Shown piece after piece: positions 60,427-64,000 of a stretch of DNA of 64,000 bases. The stretch comes from Siphonodentalium dalli (taxonomy: Eukaryota; Mollusca; Scaphopoda; Gadilida; Siphonodentaliidae): assembly GCA_032622095.1 (NCBI GenBank), contig CP136065.1, positions 98,711,343 to 98,775,342 on the forward strand. Reading direction: 5' to 3'. Made by a program: the position numbers and the translations under genes. Each line of letters begins with the position of its first letter. Positions within the stretch are counted from its first letter, which is position 1. A model generated the notes under the pieces. That model was given only the letters and a program-made list of their open reading frames with translations. It was not told the origin of the DNA and searched no databases.

Positions 60427-60889
60427 CCCCACCCTATATGTTGAATAGACATGTATATGCCTATACAATAGTATCATACTACTCTCACGTTTGTACTCTA
60501 GTTCCCACCTTTTTTGACCGCCAATGTGAATCAAATTGAACCCATGGTTTGATGTGGGCGGGCGAGCTGGCTATTTGATGCCATTTTCACATTTATACAT
60601 TACTGGCGCTTCTTTCCAATCCAAAATTTGATTCAAATCAAAGGCTGTCCTACCCTATTTGCGAATTATGTTATTTATAAAAAAAAATGTACGCTTCCGT
60701 TCTCAGAGTCCACCTCACTCTGCCTTTAATTTCTAGTCAATATGATGAACTGCGTGTAAGCGCAAATAAATTAGTTGCAACGGACGTGTCTGTTCGTATG
60801 CACCTGTTTGTCCCATATTATCGTTACATCGTTTTTATGTGATGGCATTTTGCGGTTGATGTTGGTACCACTTGGCATTTACTTCAATA
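60427..60889. other. Non-coding stretch
   Basis: Nothing recognised. Confidence 0.4.
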
Positions 60890-61230
60890 TAATTATATTT
60901 GTACTGCGTCCAGTGGATGTTTGAGCTACATTAGTGTGCTTTGACGTATACTAGCTTCGAGCCAGAAGAGAAAAAGTTGACATGACGTGCTCGACTGTTT
61001 CTGGACGGGCATGGCAAACTCTACAATTTGGACCCACAAAGATGTCGATGAACTTATGTGTATAGTACCGGTAGTAATTTCTTGTTCTTGTGCCGCTATA
61101 ATAGCAGCTTCTGTTTCTGCTTTCAAGCCCAATTGCTGCAACCACCGGTATGATTCATCTTTATCTATATCTGAACTATTTATATACTTAGCATGCTGAC
61201 CATGCATGTTTTTATATCCACATGTCACTT
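60890..61230 (-). pseudogene. LINE ORF2 C-terminal fragment with Cys motif
   Basis: Minus-strand frames read SYRWLQQLGLKAETEAAIIA and AQEQEITT. After a frameshift the reading continues YYTHKFIDIFVGPN, then CRVCHARPETVEHVMS, then an in-frame stop and YTSKHTNVAQ. This matches 'W...GLK.ETE..I.AAQ.Q...TR.Y....' and 'C.C....ETVEHI.SGC..LA...Y..RH..VA' near the end of a non-LTR retrotransposon ORF. The frameshift and stop make it a pseudogene. Confidence 0.85.
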
Positions 61231-61904
61231 GTCTTTTCTAATTTATCTCTTTCTTACTGTCATTCTTAATACGTTTAGACTGTTCTGTTGGTTGACTATT
61301 TTTTTGATTATGTATTGCATTTGCACTGTAATCTTCTTTAAATTTAATGGCCTGTTTTGTGACGAAATGCTTTGTCTTACGATTGTGGTGGTATGCAACA
61401 CATTTTATGTTTTATCTGTATCAATTCTGCTATATTTATCAAGACGAACTAGTACATATTTGAATGATGATTTGATCTCAATTAGGTCCCGTCCTCCTGT
61501 ATTTCTATCCATGAGTGTCCTGTGGATGTTCTCGTTAGTATTGGAATATTGTATATGCCGCTGGTGGTGAGCTATTTTCGAGTTATTCTATCTATCTTGT
61601 TGACTTTTGATGTAAATATGTCAATGCTTGATTTATTGATTGATTGATTGGGGTTAATGTTGCTACATTGTCAGTTTTAGTGGTGGAGGAAATCCGCACA
61701 ATTACTGCTAATATAACAGTTATTTTAATGGCTGATAAACTCGTCTACCATGTGCGGTAAACCACCGGCCATCGGCGAGTAACTCCTCCAGATTACGATT
61801 TTGAGTTACAAAGTCCATCATGGAAACATGTGGATTTGAACCCTCATTGCCAGCGCTGGAGGGAAGATAAGAGGGAAAGAGAACGAGAGTGATAGAGTAC
61901 AGTA
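61231..61904. other. Non-coding stretch
   Basis: The plus-strand frame 61193-61570 (125 residues) is hydrophobic and T-rich, with no family match or splice support. About 61795-61850 shares a dispersed repeat with 11150-11205. Confidence 0.35.
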
Positions 61905-62035
61905 ATGCCCTAATTAATCGACTGCATAACCACAGCATAATTATGGGTAACTTTCTCCCCGAGAGCTTTAAGATGAATGGCAACAAGCCATATTTCCGAC
62001 TAAAGTTTAACAAACGTACGGTCGTTTCTTGATAA
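61905..62035. mobile_element. Foldback MITE, copy C3 (one arm plus loop)
   Basis: 'taatgccctaattaatcgact' and 'attatgggtaacttt' match the left arm of C1. The interior 'atggcaacaagccatatttccgac' matches C2. The right arm is lost. Confidence 0.7.
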
Positions 62036-62159
62036 CTTCTCATCACTGGTGAGTATTTGGTACTGAAGGGATAAAACTAATATCAAGATATCACTAGTTT
62101 CAGTTTCACTCTTGAATATTATAAGTCGTTTTAATGCTGAAATTGGTAATTGTGCTTAC

Positions 62160-62198
62160 CTCTCCTTCTAGCCGGACTCCCACCAGTGATAAATCGCG
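62160..62198 (-). CDS. Candidate 39-nt micro-exon (unit M4)
   Basis: Acceptor 'attgtctttttcag', 39 nt in phase 0, then GAG|GTAAGC. It reads RDLSLVGVRLEGE. It ends in the same GAG|GTAAG context as units M1 and M2, and strand and phase agree with the others. No family match. Confidence 0.55.
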
Positions 62199-62750
62199 CT
62201 GAAAAAGACAATAGTTAAAAAACTTACTCGCAACATTATCTCAGTGAAGCACGTGGGACGCACACAAACAGTTGCATCACATTACTACACGATTTGTAAT
62301 ACGTAAACGCAACGTGCTCGTGTCTCTGTTCAAGTCGTGAGACGAATCTCTTTACATGCTTCGTCCGTAGAAATCATTTCCGTCCGTTCAAAACGTGAGA
62401 ATTGTTAATGTTCTCACCTTTTCTGTCGGGAACTTTATAAAATGGATCAAAGCAGGGAATATATATGTTGTTAATACTTGCTAATACTTGTTATTTGATA
62501 ATTTATTTGAAAGTAGGATGTGGTCCTAGCTCGCGAGTGCATGCTTTTGTGAGCCGATATCGCGGAGAAATGCCACGATTGTAAGGGACCAAAATCGCCA
62601 CAACCACACACTCTCGACCTGGGACATTCACCGACATGTATTGTGAAATACATTATTAAAGAATAAGTATTAACTAAGACAGAGTCATTGGTGAAAACAT
62701 ATGGTTGGTATCATTCTGACATTGCTCATATAACTAAGCAAAACAAAAAT
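62199..62750. other. Non-coding stretch
   Basis: Nothing recognised. Confidence 0.4.
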
Positions 62751-62756
62751 ACCAGG

Positions 62757-63410
62757 TCTTCTTCTACTGTTGGACGTTGAGAAAGCTTTTGATTCTGTGT
62801 CATGGTCATTCATATTGTCCGTTCTTGGGTTCTTCAACTTTAGGTGAATATTCGTTGATTACATCCAAACTTTGTGCAAAAACATTTTTTCGAACGTGAA
62901 CATAAATGGAAATATATCTCTAAGACCCAACATTAAAATGGGTCGCCTTACATTTTCCTATTATGTGTCGAAATTCTTGAGATTGCATTAAGAACTAATA
63001 CAAATATAACCGGAATAAAAATGTGAGATAAAGGTGCAACATAACACAATATGCAGACGATACTACTTTCTTCTTGAGCGATGATCAGCAAGACCTTGAT
63101 GTCCAGTGCACTTGAATTATTAATCATTATTATTTGCTATCTGGTTTGAAAATCAATATGACAAGACACACGCGGTGTGGTTCGGCAGCAACACGGATTT
63201 TACGGAATCTATATGTGATTGACGGATACCTAACTGGCATCGAACTTCATTTAGATTATTAGGTATTACTTTTCACCCAAAAGCAGAAGAGGTCTGCCAG
63301 GGTAACTACGCAAAAATACACTCAGAAATAACAACAAATAATCAGCGATAACAAAATTGGTCTAAAAGAAGCCTGATTCTCCTCGGGAGGGTTACGGTAT
63401 TCAAAATATC
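62757..63410 (+). pseudogene. LINE reverse transcriptase fragment
   Basis: Plus-strand frames give LLLLDVEKAFDSVSWSFI (the 'D.EKAFDSV.W.FL' RT motif), later TQYADDTTFFLSDDQQDL (the catalytic YADD box at about 63050). Later still comes LGITFHPKAEE with NYAKIHSEI and NWSKRSLILLGRVTVFKI, the 'LGI.F......NY...L..I...L..W..R.L...G...V.K' stretch after the palm domain. Stops and frameshifts between the blocks show it is dead. The order is correct for an L1/Tx1-type ORF2. Confidence 0.9.
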
Positions 63411-63559
63411 AGCCCAATGGGGGGGGGGCTGGATGCAAATGAAATCTCTAGGACTTCGAAACTTTGGTCTATCCCAGGAGAGCATTTGAAAATTCGAGAC
63501 TGAGACCCATTATCGGCACGTTTTGACATTGCTAGCACAGACATGTTGTATAAACTTAC

Positions 63560-63586
63560 TTTGGCGTGGCCACCTCCCAATATTCC
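63560..63586 (-). CDS. Candidate 27-nt micro-exon (unit M5)
   Basis: Acceptor 'ctgctttccgttgcag', 27 nt in phase 0, then AAA|GTAAGT. It reads GILGGGHAK. 'ILGG' superficially resembles a protease activation site, but nine residues are too few to argue that. It is the most upstream micro-exon visible, and the chain may continue beyond the window. Confidence 0.5.
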
Positions 63587-64000
63587 CTGCAACGGAAAGC
63601 AGATAAAGCGTGTGATAAAGCGTGTGCTGTGTGGTAATGATAATAAAAGCGTTCAATAGGGGCTCATGGGCAGTATGCGGTTTGAATAAGTGCAATGCTA
63701 GTATAGAATGAAGATTGGGGTCACTCGGTTCAAAATGGTCCTCTATCATCGACATAGTGAGAAATAAAATTGTGTTATGTGGACATGACAAACATTATTG
63801 AATCAACGATTATGAAAGTTTCCTTTTGAAATTGTGTTTATTTGATTTTGTTTTGTGTTTCGTCACGTAACAATCCGGCGTACACATCGATAACGCTTGC
63901 ACATGGGGCTTCGTTGCAGCAGGTAATTTGCCATTCTCCGTGGGATATTCCACGAACACACTGGGATGTTCGAGAACTAATCCAGATAGGAAGCAGAGTA
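63587..64000. other. Non-coding stretch to window end
   Basis: No accepted exon. Any further upstream exon of the minus-strand gene would lie past this edge. Confidence 0.4.

Noticed and set aside
61795-61870. tRNA B-box-like word (GGTTCAAATCC on the minus strand), also at 11150-11205
   Set aside because: No T-stem or acceptor stem can be formed around it. The sequence is a dispersed repeat.

Overview
The window is eukaryotic nuclear DNA, most probably from a lophotrochozoan and plausibly a mollusc. It is AT-rich, almost free of long ORFs, full of GT-AG introns, and dominated by short non-autonomous DNA transposons, foldback elements, minisatellites and dead LINE fragments. The word ACATGTA and a 'tttgtttgtttagttagggttttacgtcg' type dispersed repeat also fit molluscs. 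The phylum call is inference.

The one gene I can support firmly is a secreted S1-family (chymotrypsin-like) serine protease on the minus strand. Its catalytic domain is split over five exons (27429-27576, 21182-21272, 19813-19993, 12894-13023, 6704-6877). The exons join to a domain of about 240 residues with His, Asp and Ser of the triad and four conserved disulfides. Introns are 1.2-6.8 kb and packed with transposons.

The most interesting part lies upstream on the same strand, from 36.9 kb to the right edge. Here I find eight tiny candidate exons of 27-45 nt. Each sits between a good 3' splice acceptor and a GTAAGY/GTGAGT donor, each is a multiple of three, and each is open in phase 0. Three (36974, 38435, 39489) are tandem copies of one unit and two (42286, 49137) are copies of another. 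In the 42286/49137 pair the exon differs about five times more than the surrounding intron, and nearly all changes alter the protein. This resembles the micro-exon genes of schistosomes, here apparently placed 5' of a protease domain. A candidate signal-peptide exon (51940-51993) ends in phase 0. The link between the micro-exon array and the protease (a phase 0-to-1 exon between 27.6 and 36.9 kb) is not proven.

Region by region: 1-6.7 kb has a LINE tail, foldbacks and otherwise unique DNA. 6.7-27.6 kb holds the protease exons, with introns carrying two 1.5-kb piggyBac-like elements, a hAT-like element with perfect 8-bp target duplication, a PIF/Harbinger-like element nested in another repeat, a 30-bp minisatellite and a LINE ORF1 relic. 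27.6-36.9 kb is satellite-like repeats and a 0.5-kb TTAA element. 36.9-51.9 kb is the micro-exon zone, with segmental duplications and three minisatellite fields. 52-64 kb has diverged repeats, a third piggyBac-like copy, LINE remnants and three more micro-exon candidates. No tRNA, rRNA or CRISPR was found.
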